A stretch of DNA of 64,000 nucleotides from Bradyrhizobium tropiciagri (GCF_001189845.1 NZ_LFLZ01000007.1:124001-188000); one strand, 5' to 3'; numbered from the stretch's first letter, positions 17,311 through 25,878 are shown. The notes: generated from the letters alone by a model not told the origin. Numbers and translations: made by a program.

Positions 17311-17329
17311 CTGATGTTCCTTTCGCTGT

Positions 17330-17677
17330 TCAGTGATTCCAACTTTCGGCGTCGCCATTCTGGTTGCCGACCGAGAGCGATTGCGCATAGTTATTGAGGG
17401 CCGACTGCACGGCGCTGCGCCACGTTGGGGTGAGATCCATAATCGTGCCGATCGCAGCCGACACGTTGTCGCCGCCGAATGCGGCGTGTTGCCCGCCTGC
17501 GGTCATGGTGCTGGCGGCGCCACTGATGGCGTTTTGCCATGCGGTCTGCAGCGCTGGCGACAGTGTCGAGATTGTGAGCGACTGGCCCAACACTGACAGT
17601 GTGCCGGCTACGGAGTCATAGGTCGCGCCGGTGTTGCGGCCACCGAGTAGCCTGCAGGTAAAAACAGTCACAGTCAT
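17330..17677 (-). CDS. possible virion protein, unknown
   Basis: A 115-residue Ala/Ser/Thr/Gln-rich protein (TYDSVAGTLSVLGQSLTISTL, AWQNAISGAASTMTAGGQHAAFGG). It lies nine bases after the protease-like gene. The composition resembles small head or tail proteins, but no homology is recognised. Confidence 0.55.
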   Translation of the reverse strand: MTVTVFTCRLLGGRNTGATYDSVAGTLSVLGQSLTISTLSPALQTAWQNAISGAASTMTAGGQHAAFGGDNVSAAIGTIMDLTPTWRSAVQSALNNYAQSLSVGNQNGDAESWNH

Positions 17678-17686
17678 ATTGCTCTC

Positions 17687-18625
17687 CTATTTTTCGCGCG
17701 CCTTGATTTCGCGGACCTTGTCGGAGAGTCGCGCATCCCGGCGCATCGCCTCGGTCACCAGCAACCCGACAATCCGGCTTTGATTGACCTGTTCTTGCTG
17801 CGTCTCGGCGCGATTGAAGGCCGCCGCGGTCGAGTAGATCGCATCGCGCAAATCCCGACCGAGCTCGGACATGCGGACCTGATGCCCGTGAATATCGAGT
17901 GATCCGCCATCGGCATCATGCTGGTGCTGCACGAACAGAATGCCGTGGGTGATGCTGCCAACTGCGCCGAACACCGTCTTGAGCCGATCGGCGCCACTAA
18001 GTGAATCCTGTTTCTCGAGCCCGCGCATCTGATCGCGAACCGTGTGACTGACAGCGCCGTCCATACTGCCGATCGCACCAGCGCGGGCGGCCGCTGCATG
18101 AGCCGCCGCCTTCACCAACGCGGGATCGTGCTGTTGGAATTGACGGAGCTCCCTCGAGCCGTCGCGCTTGATCATCGTAAAGGTGGCGGACGGCACGCAA
18201 GGCGAGTCAACGAGAGAGATTTCGGAGGGTTGAGCGGTGTAGCGCTTCAGATTGCTGTCATCGGTCCATGTGCGCACATATGCGCCGCCGATGGAAAAAC
18301 CGGTATAGACGCCGGACTCGACCTTCTGCCACTCGGCGTCATCGACAATCTTGGCGGTGACCTCGATAGCGCGGTCGCGGTCGTTGAAGTCGATACTAGT
18401 CAGCTTGCCGGCGGCAACGTGCTTATGCATGCCGCGAACGTTGCCTAGTGATTTCCCTCCGCTGGCCTTATGCGCCTCGTTGCTCCAGGTCTGGAACAGC
18501 GGTTTCGATGTCGCGTAGTCGAAGATCTCGCCCGAGCGGTCGGCGACCTCGGACACGGCGATGCCGCTGACGGTGCGTTGCTTTGCATCAGCCTTCTGCA
18601 ACGGCAAAAACAAAACACTGTTCAT
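17687..18625 (-). CDS. XkdF-like prohead protease / head protein
   Basis: A 312-residue protein. The N-terminal 170 residues match the layout of XkdF-type prohead serine proteases: VSGIAVSEVADRSGEIFDY, GMHKHVAAGKL, AKIVDDAEWQKVESGVYTGFSIGGAYV and SEISLVDSPCVPSATFTMIK. The C-terminal half is helical, Ala- and Arg-rich, and could act as a scaffold. In phages this protein processes the capsid during assembly. No major capsid gene follows it here, which is unusual. The start overlaps the stop of a broken small gene (TCATGA). Confidence 0.65.
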   Translation of the reverse strand: MNSVLFLPLQKADAKQRTVSGIAVSEVADRSGEIFDYATSKPLFQTWSNEAHKASGGKSLGNVRGMHKHVAAGKLTSIDFNDRDRAIEVTAKIVDDAEWQKVESGVYTGFSIGGAYVRTWTDDSNLKRYTAQPSEISLVDSPCVPSATFTMIKRDGSRELRQFQQHDPALVKAAAHAAAARAGAIGSMDGAVSHTVRDQMRGLEKQDSLSGADRLKTVFGAVGSITHGILFVQHQHDADGGSLDIHGHQVRMSELGRDLRDAIYSTAAAFNRAETQQEQVNQSRIVGLLVTEAMRRDARLSDKVREIKAREK

Positions 18626-18788
18626 GAGTCCATCTCCTCCAATCGTTCCAACTCGACCTGCAGCTCGCTGCGCTTAGCCTCGTAGAAGGCGACGGCCCTC
18701 AGATTGCTGTCTTCCTCTCGAATCCAGCGATTGAGGCGATGGAATGGAAAACCTGACGGTCACGGTATGTGAGAAGCGCCATCGGCAT
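18622..18788 (-). pseudogene. small phage gene disrupted by a 5-bp tandem duplication
   Basis: It starts at the ATG at 18788, overlapping the previous stop (TGATG), and reads MPMALLTYRDRQVFH. The frame is then lost at TTCCATTCCA and continues in another frame as HRLNRWIREEDSNLRAVAFY to the TGA at 18622. Removing one TTCCA copy restores a 53-residue protein that resembles the neighbouring 19305-19505 product (LFHRLG..., ACAFYQARLAEM). Overlapping starts and stops on both sides support it as a former member of the operon. Confidence 0.6.
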
Positions 18789-19318
18789 CACCACGACAAA
18801 GCGGGCGCCGTCGGCGTCTCAGCAATCGGCGGCTGCTCTCTTTTCGGCAAGCGGTCGACGAGGTGCGGATTTGCCGCAAGCCAGGCCGCGCCGGTGGCGC
18901 CGGCGGTCTTTCCTCGAGTCGAGAACGCGAGCTTATGGAAGGTTTCCCAAGGGAGCATGATCACCATGCGGCCGTGCCGTTCCTCTGGGTAGAAATACTT
19001 GCGACGATCCAAACTCCAGATACAGGTCGCGCCGACATCCGGCGGGATGTTGACCTCAAACAATGCTGGCGACGGTGGCGGTGCCTCGCGCGACTGTTTG
19101 GCGTCGATCGCGAGAAGTTCAAGTCGGCGGCGCATCATGGCGGCGCGAGCCAGTAAATCGCGATCTGTCTCGGGTGATGCCGGCAGACGCTGTAGTTCGG
19201 CGTCGACCTCGTTCAGCGTCATGCGGGAGGCCTCGCGCTCGAGGTCGCGCTCAAAGTCGCCGATGTCCTGCAAGTAATCGCGTTCGATACGATCGAGTGT
19301 TGAGCTAATGCTGGTCAT
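18788..19318 (-). CDS. hypothetical protein in the packaging/head operon
   Basis: A 176-residue protein. The N-terminal half is a charged coiled-coil-like helix (IERDYLQDIGDFERDLEREASRM); the second half is mixed (FEVNIPPDVGATCIWSLDRRKYF, MVIMLPWETFHKLAF). It overlaps the preceding gene by 14 bases, so it is cotranscribed with the terminase genes. No recognised domain; it occupies the position where a portal gene would often be found but is far too short to be one. Confidence 0.6.
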   Translation of the reverse strand: MTSISSTLDRIERDYLQDIGDFERDLEREASRMTLNEVDAELQRLPASPETDRDLLARAAMMRRRLELLAIDAKQSREAPPPSPALFEVNIPPDVGATCIWSLDRRKYFYPEERHGRMVIMLPWETFHKLAFSTRGKTAGATGAAWLAANPHLVDRLPKREQPPIAETPTAPALSW

Positions 19319-19505
19319 TGCGCGTCGTCTCCTCTGACATCTTGCGCTGGCGATCTCTGTCTCTCCTGATTTTGGCGCGGCGCCCGTGCATTTCTGCGAG
19401 CCGCGCCTGATAGAAGGCGCAAGCCCGCTCGTCTCCGGCGGAATCGCGAAGGTGCTGATCGAGCCGCGCGATCTCGAGTCCTAGTCGATGAAACAGGTTT
19501 TTCAT
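19305..19505 (-). CDS. small helical protein in the packaging operon
   Basis: A 66-residue, strongly charged protein (NLFHRLGLEIARLDQHLRD, ACAFYQARLAEMHGRRAKIRRDRDRQRK). The ATG at 19505 overlaps the terminase stop (TGATG), with GGAGG eight bases upstream. It is similar to the broken small gene at 18622-18788, suggesting an old duplication. Function unknown. Confidence 0.65.
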   Translation of the reverse strand: MKNLFHRLGLEIARLDQHLRDSAGDERACAFYQARLAEMHGRRAKIRRDRDRQRKMSEETTRNDQH

Positions 19506-21061
19506 CACCTGCCTCCGGTGGTTGGGAATGACCAGCCGAAGTCCGGCTCGCCGGGGTGTAGGGGAACGCGAACGTTGTCGTAGTCAGTGTCGAGCCTACG
19601 CGGCGTGACACCCATGCGGGCAAGCTCGCGGGTCACGAAGCCGTCCCAGCCATGACATCCGCCCTCGGGGGCCGACAGCTTCCACAGCAAGCCGCAGATG
19701 GCCGCCGCGAGATCGTCATGGGAGTTGGCCGGATGCGTCACCGCCTCGCGGCCCGCCTGACCGACTTTGCGACGCAGTTTGCAGAGCTGATCAATGCTGC
19801 GCTGGTGATCGAGCAACCGAACACGCTTCGACGTGAAGAGCGGGATTACGTTGGCGTAGATGTCCGAGGTCGAGATCGGATTGTGTGTCACCTCGATTCC
19901 GTAGCGCCTAAAGGCGCCGGGCACCCAGTCGGCCGCGTAGTGATCCGAGGTGATCGAGTACACGCCCCAATGCATCAGGATTTGAGAGCAGCGGGCGACG
20001 CTCTCGTCCGTATCGAACGGAGGGAAGATCTCCAGCAAGGCGTCAACGATGGCGATCGTGCGGCCGCTGGGATCGATCAGTTTGTGACCGATGCACAGTC
20101 CTAGACTGTCCCGACCGATGCCACCGGCAGGGTCTACGTGCGCCTCGTACCTGGTCCCAGATGAGACACAGCGGCCACCGATACCCTTGTCGACCGCGGC
20201 TTCCACAACTGCTCTCGGCAGGAAGGCCGTGCTCAGCTTGCGGAACTGGCCGCCGAACTCGGCCTCGGCGGCGATCGGGTCATCGGCGAAGGCGCGATTG
20301 ATGGTCTCGTCGCTGATTTTCGCGTTCAGGGCCTTGGTCGACGCCTGCACCACTAGGATGCGATGGTCACCCTGCGGTCCCGCATGCCGCTTGTGAATCT
20401 CGTAAGTGACGCCTTCCATGGTGCTGGGTGACGACGTGATCAGCAGGGGGCCGCCGGTGGTCGCGAGCGAGGGCTTCAACGCGATCAGCAATTCCCGGTC
20501 TGAATTGGCGCTGTCATCGGCAGAGTGAAGGAACGCCGCCTCGTCGACACAGATTGCAACGCATGTAGAACCGCGGGCACGGCGCCAATTCGCGCTCTGC
20601 ACCTCAATGTCGACGCGGCGGCCGAGCGTCAGACACTCTTGCGTCTCGTTCTCCAGCAAGCCGGCCAGCAAGGGCGAGGTTTCAATAAGCGCGAGGGCAT
20701 AGCGCAGAATGTTGGCCGATTGCCTTTCCGATGGGCTGACGATCAAGGCGAGGCCGCGTTCGCCGACGCCCAACTCATCACTCCAATCGACTAACGTCGA
20801 GAGAAACACGCAAAGCGTCGCCATGGCCTTCGACTTGCCGGAACGCCTGCCTGCTACAGTCAACCATGTGTCGACCATGACTCCGGGCTCGGCGTCACGG
20901 CCGGTCAGCTCGCGCCACACGGTGCGCTCAGCCTCCGTCAGGGGCTCGCCTATGGCGCCGATCAGAAGCGTGCGCCAGTTGAACCAGGAGTCGCCCGGAA
21001 GCGCGTGGCCGAGGAAACCGGGATCAGAGAGCGCCTGACGAATGGTGACGATCTTGCGCAT
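19505..21061 (-). CDS. terL: phage terminase large subunit
   Basis: The ATPase/nuclease motor that packages DNA into proheads. The 518-residue protein has Walker A VAGRRSGKSKAMA (about residue 70), Walker B VAICVDEAAFL (about 168) and SSPSTMEG as the coupling motif. The RNase-H-like nuclease residues sit in HVDPAGGIGRDSLGL, SDHYAADWVPG and NSHDDLAAAI. All key residues are intact. The ATG at 21061 overlaps the stop of the upstream gene (TGATG). Confidence 0.9.
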   Translation of the reverse strand: MRKIVTIRQALSDPGFLGHALPGDSWFNWRTLLIGAIGEPLTEAERTVWRELTGRDAEPGVMVDTWLTVAGRRSGKSKAMATLCVFLSTLVDWSDELGVGERGLALIVSPSERQSANILRYALALIETSPLLAGLLENETQECLTLGRRVDIEVQSANWRRARGSTCVAICVDEAAFLHSADDSANSDRELLIALKPSLATTGGPLLITSSPSTMEGVTYEIHKRHAGPQGDHRILVVQASTKALNAKISDETINRAFADDPIAAEAEFGGQFRKLSTAFLPRAVVEAAVDKGIGGRCVSSGTRYEAHVDPAGGIGRDSLGLCIGHKLIDPSGRTIAIVDALLEIFPPFDTDESVARCSQILMHWGVYSITSDHYAADWVPGAFRRYGIEVTHNPISTSDIYANVIPLFTSKRVRLLDHQRSIDQLCKLRRKVGQAGREAVTHPANSHDDLAAAICGLLWKLSAPEGGCHGWDGFVTRELARMGVTPRRLDTDYDNVRVPLHPGEPDFGWSFPTTGGR

Positions 21062-21438
21062 CACACCCTCTCGGCGGCTGCACGCTGACGAGCAGCGTGT
21101 TCCTCGATTGCTTTGAGCGGGTCAGGCTTCTGCGGTCCGGCCGGTGCAGGCCGCAGGCCGAGGCCGCGCTGCAGCTGCACGATTAGGCGCCGCTCTTCGA
21201 TATCGCTGCGGCCGGTCGACCGCAGGCGATCGGCGCGCACGACTGTTGCGGCCAGCGTCGAGATCGAAACGCGATCGAGCGCGGTCGGCGTCCGGCCTAG
21301 ATCGGCCAGGAGCTCGGCCGCTAACGCCTCGCGCTTGGCCTTATCCTCGGCGGCGATCTCGCGCATCCGCACCAAGCCATGCGCGCGGCCGGCGGCCTTG
21401 CGCTGCTCGGACGTCAAGGCGGTGTGATCGTCGGCCAT
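21061..21438 (-). CDS. probable terminase small subunit
   Basis: A 125-residue, mainly helical, charged protein (LTSEQRKAAGRAHGLVRMREIA...) directly upstream of and overlapping TerL, the usual place of TerS. GGAGG precedes the ATG at 21438. The N-terminal half could form a small DNA-binding helical domain and the C-terminus is Pro- and Lys-rich. TerS proteins diverge strongly, so the call rests mostly on position. Confidence 0.5.
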   Translation of the reverse strand: MADDHTALTSEQRKAAGRAHGLVRMREIAAEDKAKREALAAELLADLGRTPTALDRVSISTLAATVVRADRLRSTGRSDIEERRLIVQLQRGLGLRPAPAGPQKPDPLKAIEEHAARQRAAAERV

Positions 21439-21480
21439 AAGCAAAGCCTCCGTTAAAATGATCAGGTATTGCGTGAGCCG

Positions 21481-21861
21481 CTAAGCGGCGTTCTGGAACA
21501 TCTGCTCGGCGAGTGGTGCGACCGCCTGCCTGATCTCGGCCAGCACGTCGGGATGCAGCCCGAGACGATCGGCGGTGTGGTTCAAGTCGATCCTGGTCAG
21601 CGCGTAGTCGATCCGGATCGTGAGGTATGGATCAACACGGCCGGCTCGGTGCAGGGCGCGGCTGATCACCTGCCACACAACATGAACCTCGCCCATCGTC
21701 GGATCACCCTTGCCGGCCAGCCAACGGCGCAGCTGCAGTATCTCGGTCTTAGCGGTGCCGCCGGTGGCGATCGTCAAGGCCACGCGCAACGCGCGGTCGC
21801 GACCCTTGCCGGCCCGCTCATGCGCACGAGCGGTTTCTGATCTCGGGTGACGTGAGGACAT
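21481..21861 (-). CDS. hypothetical protein upstream of the terminase genes
   Basis: A 126-residue soluble protein with a basic N-terminus (SSRHPRSETARAHERAGKGRDRA) and helical remainder (LQLRRWLAGKGD, VVWQVISRALHRAG). No family recognised. It is on the same strand, 43 bases before the TerS candidate, and could be the first gene of the packaging unit. Confidence 0.55.
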   Translation of the reverse strand: MSSRHPRSETARAHERAGKGRDRALRVALTIATGGTAKTEILQLRRWLAGKGDPTMGEVHVVWQVISRALHRAGRVDPYLTIRIDYALTRIDLNHTADRLGLHPDVLAEIRQAVAPLAEQMFQNAA

Positions 21862-22129
21862 AGCGAAGACTCACTGAGCGATCACTGAGCGGCGGCTATA
21901 GCTTCGCCCGCCGTCCGGACGCCCATTCAGGCCGGATTGATCAAGGGCGCATCAAGCTCGTTCAAAGGCTAATTTATGCGAGCCAGCACCAAACCCAAAT
22001 TACATTTTCGTATTAACCGAATTGGTGAAGACGTGATGGCCGCGAGCCGCGGCAGATCGAGTGGCGGGAACCAGAACGGGCCTGCGCGGGTTATGTCGCC
22101 ACCACGCGAGTGAGGGAGGAGGAACGGCG

Positions 22130-22243
22130 ATGTCGATGATGGATCACAACCGGATTGACGGCGTCGAGATCGCCTTCGTCAGCGCTACGGCGGTTTCGTT
22201 CATTGCGCTTCTCGCCAGCTTCGCATGGCTTTTGTTCGGCTGA
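22130..22243 (+). CDS. 37-residue single-pass membrane protein
   Basis: It starts at the ATG at 22130 after an excellent ribosome site (GGGAGGAGGAACGGCG). The polar head MSMMDHNRIDGVEIAF is followed by one helix (VSATAVSFIALLASFAWLLF). The strong start signal argues that it is translated. Function unknown. Confidence 0.6.
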   Translation: MSMMDHNRIDGVEIAFVSATAVSFIALLASFAWLLFG

Positions 22244-22426
22244 TCGATCGAATTGGCCGCCGCGAATGGCGGCCCTGATCAACGTCGAGGAGTAGGCCGA
22301 GCGGCGGGCCTGCGCACCGGCGAGGCCAGGGAGCGGCAGGGCGAGGCAGGGTACGCAGATTGCACAGGCCCGTGCGGACTAAGCGCGGCCCGTGGGGATG
22401 TCTCCGTGGTGATCAGCGGGAGTGGT

Positions 22427-22894
22427 TTAGAATAGAACGGAAAGGCCTCGATCTCTACGCCATTCACGATATTCATCGATATCTTTCGCGTGTTTCTCTT
22501 GATTGCACGGCATACAGGCGAGGGCAAAGTTCTTCATGCTATGACTGCCGCCCCGGGCGACGGGCAGCTTGTGATCAATATGATAGCCGGAGTCGAGTTC
22601 GGCCTTGCAGTAGAAGCAGATCCAACCGCCATCGCGAACCGCCAACGCGATACCGTAGTCCCGTTTCTCCGCCATAGTGAAGATGGTCCCCCTGCGCAGC
22701 TCGGTTCGCTCGATAGCTCTTGGGTTACCGCGGTAGTTGTGGTTGCTGACGTATCTCCTCACGCATTCTCGACACTTCCACCGAAACCCTCCTTGCGGGT
22801 TATGGCCAAAGTAGGTCTTGTTGAGCGGATAGGTCTTATCGCAATGCCTGCAGGTGCGAGTGGCGCGCGGCAATGATTTGCCCTTCTCTGGCAC
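22427..22894 (-). CDS. HNH endonuclease
   Basis: About 155 residues from GTG 22894; an ATG at 22966 is possible but would overlap the upstream gene by 46 bases in shadow sequence. The N-terminal zinc ribbon has CRHCDKTYPL and WKCREC. The HNH core is WICFYCKAEL, YHIDHKLPVARGGSHSMKNFALACMPCNQEKHAKD, with the metal and catalytic histidines present. Phage HNH enzymes often assist terminase or act as free-standing nucleases. It is paired with the membrane-anchored gene immediately upstream. Confidence 0.8.
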   Translation of the reverse strand: MPEKGKSLPRATRTCRHCDKTYPLNKTYFGHNPQGGFRWKCRECVRRYVSNHNYRGNPRAIERTELRRGTIFTMAEKRDYGIALAVRDGGWICFYCKAELDSGYHIDHKLPVARGGSHSMKNFALACMPCNQEKHAKDIDEYREWRRDRGLSVLF

Positions 22895-22920
22895 GGTGTG
22901 TGTAAATAGCGTGGTCTCTG

Positions 22921-23415
22921 CTAATCGCGTCCGACCGTAATCAACTCTTCCGCAACGACGTCCCACGGCTCGCCTCTGTGCACGCCCCCGGCACTGTCCT
23001 CGGCGAATGGAATGATACGCGTCTTCGTGACTCTTCCCGACTTTATGAGGGCCGTTCCAATCTCCAGGTAGGTAAAGTGCAGTGCGGCTGTTTGACCATC
23101 AGTAAGCGTGACTGGCAACTTCGTGTCTTCTATTCCAAAAGCCCTACGCTCGGCCATCGAGGCGAACCGTGCGCCGCCTTCTAGCATCAATCCCATTTCG
23201 TTGAGTGTGACCGACCTTTGACCAAGGTTGGTCGCTTCAATGTGAGCCCAAACGTCGCCGAACTGATCGCCGACAACTGGGATCTTGCTGCCGCATGTCA
23301 CGCGAACCGAGCGCTTGTCCTTCTGGATCGCCTTTAGGAGGTTGAAGGTCGAAAGGCCCGCGCCATAAAGCGCCAGCGCGAACAGCGCAGCATCCTTTCC
23401 GTCAGCCCACGTCAT
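22921..23415 (-). CDS. membrane-anchored beta-domain protein of unknown function
   Basis: A 164-residue protein. Residues about 9-28 form an N-terminal hydrophobic anchor (ALFALALYGAGLSTFNLL). A basic turn and a beta-sandwich-like domain follow (VRVTCGSKIPVVGD, AHIEATNLGQRSVTLNEMGLML, TRIIPFAEDSAGGVHRGEPWD). Proteins of this type are widespread in proteobacterial accessory regions, without known function. It has the same general design as the 13387-13884 product, and both sit next to HNH genes. Confidence 0.6.
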   Translation of the reverse strand: MTWADGKDAALFALALYGAGLSTFNLLKAIQKDKRSVRVTCGSKIPVVGDQFGDVWAHIEATNLGQRSVTLNEMGLMLEGGARFASMAERRAFGIEDTKLPVTLTDGQTAALHFTYLEIGTALIKSGRVTKTRIIPFAEDSAGGVHRGEPWDVVAEELITVGRD

Positions 23416-23612
23416 CTAGTCCTCCTCATGAATCGCCGAAGCGGCATGAGAGAGGATACCGTGTCCACTCGTAGAGTTGTGCAATTGCCGCGCCTCATCC
23501 ACAGCGCGTCCCCAGTTTACTTTCCCGGCCGTCAGCGGGCCGAGCGTCGTTTACAGATTGCCAAGCGACTGGATCAAAGGTCGGACGCGGCGACAGCACT
23601 GGCTGATGTGGA

Positions 23613-23783
23613 TCAGGATTTCGGGCGTCGACCGGCGGCCTTGTCGTCGGCCGGCCCTTCCTTCGCCGCCATCGCCTCAACGATCTCGACGACGCGGCGG
23701 CGTATGGCAGGATCGAGCGATCGAAAGAGCCGCAGCAGCCTGAAGGCGTCGGCGGCATCTTTGGAGTGGCGCGCCTTGGTCAT
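23613..23783 (-). CDS. 56-residue helical protein coupled to the resolvase
   Basis: The ATG at 23783 overlaps the resolvase stop (TGATG). The product is basic and helical (MTKARHSKDAADAFRLLRLF, IRRRVVEIVEAMAAKE). It is probably translated by coupling to the resolvase and may be a small accessory or DNA-binding factor; this is inference from position. Confidence 0.6.
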   Translation of the reverse strand: MTKARHSKDAADAFRLLRLFRSLDPAIRRRVVEIVEAMAAKEGPADDKAAGRRPKS

Positions 23784-24406
23784 CAGACGGCCTTGGGCGC
23801 GCGCTTGGCGATCTTCGCGATGGTTGCGCGACTGCAGCCGGTAGCCTCTTGTATCGCGCTGTAGGATGTGCCGGCGGCCAGCATAGTGGCAATGCGCGTG
23901 TTGCGGCGCTTGTTCTCAGGACGGCCAACATACTTGCCCTCTGCCTTCGCCTTGGCTTGGCCCTGCATCTGGCGACGGCGGCGATCTTCGTAATCCTTCC
24001 TCGCGATGGCGGCGAGCATGTCCAGCAGCATGCCGTTGATGGCATCGAACATCCGCTGGGTGAAGTCGTCGACCTTGCCGGTCGCCATGGTCCAGCTTGT
24101 CGGGAGATCCAACGCGACGACTCGGACCTTGCGGGTCGCCAATTCGGCTTTGAGGCGTTCCCAGTCCGCAGCGCCGAGGCGCGACAAGCGGTCGACCTGT
24201 TCGATCAGAAGCACGTCACCCGGATGTGCATCAGCCAGTAGCCGAAACAGCTCCGGCCTTGCCAGCTTGGCGCCGGACTCGTTCTCGACGTACCAAGCCG
24301 CGATCTGCATGCCGCGCTCGGCGGCGAATGCCTCGACCTGGGCGCGGGCACGGCTGGCGTCCTGCTCGTCAGTGGAAGCGCGGAGGTAGGCTCGAATGAA
24401 GCACAT
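23783..24406 (-). CDS. serine recombinase (resolvase/invertase family)
   Basis: A 207-residue enzyme of the small serine recombinase class. The N-terminal catalytic domain contains RAYLRASTDEQDASRA (nucleophile Ser) and LLIEQVDRLSRLG; helix E and the dimer interface follow at about 105-140. A basic region with GKYVGRPENKRRN leads to a C-terminal helix-turn-helix (SYSAIQEATGCSRATIAKIAKR). Full length for a resolvase. It may resolve cointegrates or replicated dimers of the element. A 34-bp inverted repeat abuts its start. Confidence 0.9.
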   Translation of the reverse strand: MCFIRAYLRASTDEQDASRARAQVEAFAAERGMQIAAWYVENESGAKLARPELFRLLADAHPGDVLLIEQVDRLSRLGAADWERLKAELATRKVRVVALDLPTSWTMATGKVDDFTQRMFDAINGMLLDMLAAIARKDYEDRRRRQMQGQAKAKAEGKYVGRPENKRRNTRIATMLAAGTSYSAIQEATGCSRATIAKIAKRAPKAV

Positions 24407-24440
24407 TGGAAACCTCGTTGGTTCACTAAGCTGGTTTCCA
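24407..24440. repeat. inverted repeat at the resolvase start (res or operator candidate)
   Basis: TGGAAACC (24407-24414) and GGTTTCCA (24433-24440) are perfect 8-bp arms separated by 18 bases. TTCACT also occurs twice nearby, once inside the spacer. It begins one base upstream of the resolvase ATG. Confidence 0.5.
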
Positions 24441-24526
24441 TATTATCAGTTCACTTAAGACCGTCAATGGAATTTATGAACTAGCGTTGGGGATAGTTTC
24501 GATAGGGCATGCCCTATTTGAACCAG

Positions 24527-24622
24527 TCAGCCGCCGGGCGCGGCCAGCACGTAGACCAGCACAACAGCCTCGATCGCCAGCCAGACCAGCGAGATTCGGA
24601 AGTACAGCAGGTCTCTATCCAT
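24527..24622 (-). CDS. 31-residue single-pass membrane peptide
   Basis: MDRDLLYFRISLVWLAIEAVV... is a polar head followed by one hydrophobic helix. The ribosome site is weak (ACAGG). It resembles the other very small membrane proteins in this element; function unknown. Confidence 0.4.
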   Translation of the reverse strand: MDRDLLYFRISLVWLAIEAVVLVYVLAAPGG

Positions 24623-25020
24623 GCCTGTAGAACTGAAGGGGGACGCCCGACCTCTACGGCGGTTTTTGCAGGGGGCGGGTCGGGGCCGACGGTTGGGAAA
24701 CACCGCGCCAATATCGGAACCCGCGGCCCCAATCTCGGCAAGGTTCGAAAAGGACATGGTGGGGTGAGTTTCGGACGGACGGTGACGCGCCGGCACACTT
24801 CGATAGCCATCGAAAAATAAATGCAGGGACGGATGCGTGTGGTGGGGCGATCACGATGCATCTCATTGTGTTGACGTGGTCCCATGCCATACCGGGACTT
24901 TTCGGCCGGCGGCCCCGGGAGACTGAAACCATTGCGTCCTGAGAAAGCGACCAAACCGGAAGTCAAGGTCAACGGGGCGGTAACCACCACACCATACGTT
25001 TGGCAGAGGAGGACTCTCCG
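24623..25020. other. about 400 bases without a recognisable gene
   Basis: Open frames here are incoherent and lack ribosome sites. The interval separates diverging small genes and may carry promoters. Nothing more specific is seen. Confidence 0.3.
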
Positions 25021-25170
25021 ATGTCAGATCGAGCCTATTACGCCATCTTTGCGTCCGGGATCGTTACTGCAGTGGTGCTCGGCCTAATTCCACGAGCCCG
25101 CAAATTCGACGTTGGGCTTACGATATTCGGCGTGCTGTGGATGATGTCGATGGTATTTCAGCGTTGGTGA
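25021..25170 (+). CDS. 49-residue membrane protein, two helices
   Basis: It starts at the ATG at 25021 after GAGGAGGACTCTCCG. Two hydrophobic segments (YYAIFASGIVTAVVLGLI and VGLTIFGVLWMMSMVF) are joined by a short basic loop (PRARKFD). Probably an inner-membrane protein of the element; function unknown. Confidence 0.6.
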   Translation: MSDRAYYAIFASGIVTAVVLGLIPRARKFDVGLTIFGVLWMMSMVFQRW

Positions 25171-25182
25171 GATTTCACGCCC

Positions 25183-25878
25183 TCAGAACGGCACATCCCC
25201 GTCATCGTCCGGTATGTCACCATCGGTAGCCTCGATGATCTGTCCGAGGCGCCTGTGAGCCTGCCCGTAGGCGAAGATCCGGTCACGCACATCATCCAGC
25301 TTTTCGCGGAACCTCACGCACTGCTCAAGCACGGTGTGGATGGGCGGCGGCCTGCCATACGTCTCCCCGTAGTTGCGCCATAGCCAGTCAATGGCGGCGG
25401 CGATGGCGGGTGCAGGGATGTATTCGACGGCGCGCTCCTCCCCTTGGCCGGGAGCAACGTTCTCCAACGTCCAGGCCAGCGCCTCGGCATATGCAGCTGT
25501 GCCTTCTTCGGGTTTGATGCCGAGGCCGTCGAGCATCAGGCCCGCGAGCAGCTTGCGCTCGCGGTATGTCGGCAACGTCTCGATTGCGCGGTCAACGGCT
25601 TTGTGAGCGGCGACGATCTCGGCCATCGGCGGCATCGCCTCCTGCAGGTTGTAGGCTTCGCAGTTCATCTCCCAGCGCTTGGCCTTGTCGGTGGTGCGCA
25701 GCGCGATCAGCTCGCCGTCATCATCAATTCGGGTCAGCCGCCTCTCAACTGTTTCGTTGAGCAAGTCGATGCGGCGCCAGTTCTGCATCAGCTTGAACGG
25801 CGCCAAGGCGGTGGTCATGACCTTGGCGACACTCAGCTGGTGTTCCGGCTCGGTGGTGCGGGTGACGATCTCAGTCAT
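25183..25878 (-). CDS. hypothetical protein cotranscribed with the Rep-like gene
   Basis: A 231-residue soluble, acidic, mainly helical protein. The sequence includes RWEMNCEAYNLQEAMPPMAEIVAAHKAV and a C-terminal acidic tail (DGDIPDDDGDVPF). Its start overlaps the end of the Rep-like gene by eight bases, so the two are translated from one message and probably act together, for example in replication. No family recognised. Confidence 0.6.
   Translation of the reverse strand: MTEIVTRTTEPEHQLSVAKVMTTALAPFKLMQNWRRIDLLNETVERRLTRIDDDGELIALRTTDKAKRWEMNCEAYNLQEAMPPMAEIVAAHKAVDRAIETLPTYRERKLLAGLMLDGLGIKPEEGTAAYAEALAWTLENVAPGQGEERAVEYIPAPAIAAAIDWLWRNYGETYGRPPPIHTVLEQCVRFREKLDDVRDRIFAYGQAHRRLGQIIEATDGDIPDDDGDVPF

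Noticed and set aside
24514..24990. 158-codon minus-strand frame around the 31-residue membrane peptide
   Set aside because: Sequence before the short peptide is Pro/Arg-rich and incoherent; only the last part has a membrane helix.
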